64,000 nucleotides of DNA, from assembly GCF_012641435.1 (NCBI RefSeq), contig NZ_JABAIJ010000018.1, forward strand, positions 1 to 64,000, written 5' to 3'. The stretch comes from Rhizobium sp. P38BS-XIX. GTDB lineage: Bacteria > Pseudomonadota > Alphaproteobacteria > Rhizobiales > Rhizobiaceae. Below are positions 62,833 through 64,000 of this stretch, piece by piece; the first letter of the stretch is position 1, and the number at the start of each line of letters is the position of its first letter. A program made the position numbers and the translations under genes. The notes below the pieces were generated by a model. That model saw nothing but the letters and a program-made list of their open reading frames with translations. It had not been told where the DNA came from and did not search any database.

Positions 62833-63522
62833 TTATTGTGACATCGACCGCTGAGAAGATCCGCTGTCATGCGCAGGTCTCACGCGATAGGCACAACGAC
62901 GCGCTCCCGCGAGGATATGTTCATCGCGCTCGACGGAGACATCCTGACCCAGGATGTCTCGAAAGATGGATAGTTCGGCCCGGCAGAAACCTTGGCAGAG
63001 TTCTGCGGCAGCGCAGATCGGACAGTGGTTTTCCACGAAGAGCCAGCCATCGCCGTCTTCGGCCTTCGTCCATTCCGCCATATAGCCTTCACGAGACCGG
63101 ATATCTCTCAGGCTCGACAGCCGTTCCTCGATGGACTGGGCACCTGATACCGCTTGTTCGTAGAGCTTGCGGGTTTCCGTCTCACGCGCGCCGATGACCC
63201 TGTCCAGCGCGTCTTCACCCAGCAGATCCCGAATGCCCTTGATCAGCCCGAGTGTCAGATCTGCATGGGCATCCGGAAAATGCGACCTCGATGCGGGCGT
63301 GAGATGCCAGACCTGCCTGGGCCGTCCGACACCCACCGAAACGCTTTGAGCCGTCACAAGGCCATCGTCGCCAAGCTTGAGCAGCAATTGGCGCGCATTT
63401 TCTCCGGTGGTGCCGAGGCGCTGCCCCAGTTGCGCCGCTGTCTGAGGGCCGCGCATCTTGATCTCAAGAAGCACCCGCTCACCTGCAAGGCCGCTTTGTT
63501 TCTCCAGGCTATGGCTTGACAT
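62833..63522 (-). CDS. SufR-like helix-turn-helix metalloregulator
   Basis: 229 aa. N-terminal winged HTH (ERVLLEIKMRGPQTAAQLGQRLGTTGENARQLLLKLGDDGLV, with GRPRQVWHLT), C-terminal Cys cluster ENHCPICAAAELCQGFCRAEL and RRCAYRV. The spacing is like the Fe-S cluster-binding SufR family, so it may sense iron-sulfur or redox state. Divergent from the TPR protein at 63628. Confidence 0.83.
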   Translation of the reverse strand: MSSHSLEKQSGLAGERVLLEIKMRGPQTAAQLGQRLGTTGENARQLLLKLGDDGLVTAQSVSVGVGRPRQVWHLTPASRSHFPDAHADLTLGLIKGIRDLLGEDALDRVIGARETETRKLYEQAVSGAQSIEERLSSLRDIRSREGYMAEWTKAEDGDGWLFVENHCPICAAAELCQGFCRAELSIFRDILGQDVSVERDEHILAGARRCAYRVRPAHDSGSSQRSMSQ

Positions 63523-63627
63523 CGTCTCCGCCGGTCATATTTTCAAAGTCATTGCTTTGTAAATAGCTCAGGAAAGCTATTCTAACAAGTATGAGATGCA
63601 CATGTCGCTACTCTGGTTCCATCCGCT

Positions 63628-63948
63628 ATGTCGCCTTTGATTGACAGACTAAACGAGCGACTTGATCAAGGGTTTGATGATGCGCTCCTGCGCTTTGCTC
63701 TCGGCAAGGCCCTTTTCGATGCAAAGGATGTGGAGCGCGCCGCCTCGCATCTGCGCGAAGCTGTTTTGAAAGCTCCTGATTTTTCTGCCGCATGGGCGCA
63801 GCTCGGCCGCTGCGAGTTGGCGCTTGGGCACGAAGCGGCCGCGCTCGATGCGTGGGAAAAGGGCTGCGTGGCTGCCCGATTGCGAGGCGAAATCCAGGCC
63901 GAGCGGCAGATGTCTGTCTGGCTGAAGCGCGCCCGAAAGGGAACGTGA
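63628..63948 (+). CDS. Tetratricopeptide-repeat protein, 106 aa
   Basis: Two TPR-like helices pairs: ALLRFALGKALFDAKDVERAASHLREAVLKAPDFSAAWAQLG and LGHEAAALDAWEKGCVAARLRG. No signal peptide. Divergent from the SufR-like regulator, 105 bases away; small TPR adaptors of this kind mediate protein contacts. The gene ends about 50 bases before the window edge. Confidence 0.8.
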   Translation: MSPLIDRLNERLDQGFDDALLRFALGKALFDAKDVERAASHLREAVLKAPDFSAAWAQLGRCELALGHEAAALDAWEKGCVAARLRGEIQAERQMSVWLKRARKGT

Positions 63949-64000
63949 CTGCAAGGCGGCCAGGTTTGTGAGCAGGAACAGCATCGCAACGGATAGCGCT

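Overview
The window looks like part of a large repABC replicon (megaplasmid or chromid) of a fast-growing rhizobium (Rhizobium/Agrobacterium group). The evidence is a complete repA-repB-repC operon on the minus strand at 58.4-62.1 kb with a countertranscribed RNA between repB and repC, moderately high G+C, many LysR/LacI regulators, ABC sugar uptake genes and rhizobial-type families (VirJ, CbtAB, DUF302). A tRNA-Lys gene and a LolC/E-type permease are more chromosome-like cargo and favour a chromid or large stable megaplasmid. I see no transposase, phage module, CRISPR array or conjugation gene.

Layout. 0.6-3.8 kb: a minus-strand operon encoding a three-polypeptide cobalt nitrile hydratase/thiocyanate hydrolase-like enzyme plus an aquaporin, then dps. 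3.9-10 kb: metallo-hydrolase, haloperoxidase-like hydrolase, LysR regulator, two SDR dehydrogenases, tautomerase and a DUF302 protein. 10-18.2 kb: mechanosensitive channel with a cyclic-nucleotide domain, CbtBA cobalt importer behind a possible cobalamin riboswitch, EamA exporter, second metallo-hydrolase and DUF302 protein, and two divergent paralogous LysR genes. 18.4-22.6 kb: LacI regulator, adenine deaminase and purine permease. 22.8-27.8 kb: pyranose-oxidase-like GMC flavoenzyme, two TIM-barrel isomerases/epimerases and an M20 deacylase. 28.3-35 kb: small secreted proteins, VirJ-like protein, tRNA-Lys(CTT), the RtcR/RtcB RNA-repair pair with a sigma-54 promoter, and an ArsR-SRPBCC-GST operon. 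35.4-40.2 kb: LolC/E-like permease, PEP mutase/isocitrate lyase-like enzyme, an internally deleted MFS remnant, a TetR/SDR divergent pair with two operators, and a lipoprotein.

40.3-48.7 kb: a ketose uptake and catabolism operon (ABC transporter, PfkB kinase, GatZ-like tagatose-6-phosphate 4-epimerase) bracketed by two paralogous LacI regulators. 49-54.6 kb: secreted orphans, a decayed glycosyltransferase region, two related palindromes 211 bp apart (start to start) and an HIT-family protein. 54.8-58.3 kb: an alkylation-damage group (Ada, a conserved unknown, a 2OG-Fe(II) oxygenase) and a SnoaL-like protein. 58.4-64 kb: repC, ctRNA, repB, repA, a small conserved neighbour, an Fe-S-type regulator and a TPR protein.

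Functional links: the CTLCSC cobalt enzyme and the CbtAB cobalt importer lie within 10 kb of one another. The purine and ketose loci each combine a LacI regulator with uptake and entry enzymes, and each has a palindrome with a central CG near its promoter. All functional names rest on reading motifs by eye; no database search was run.
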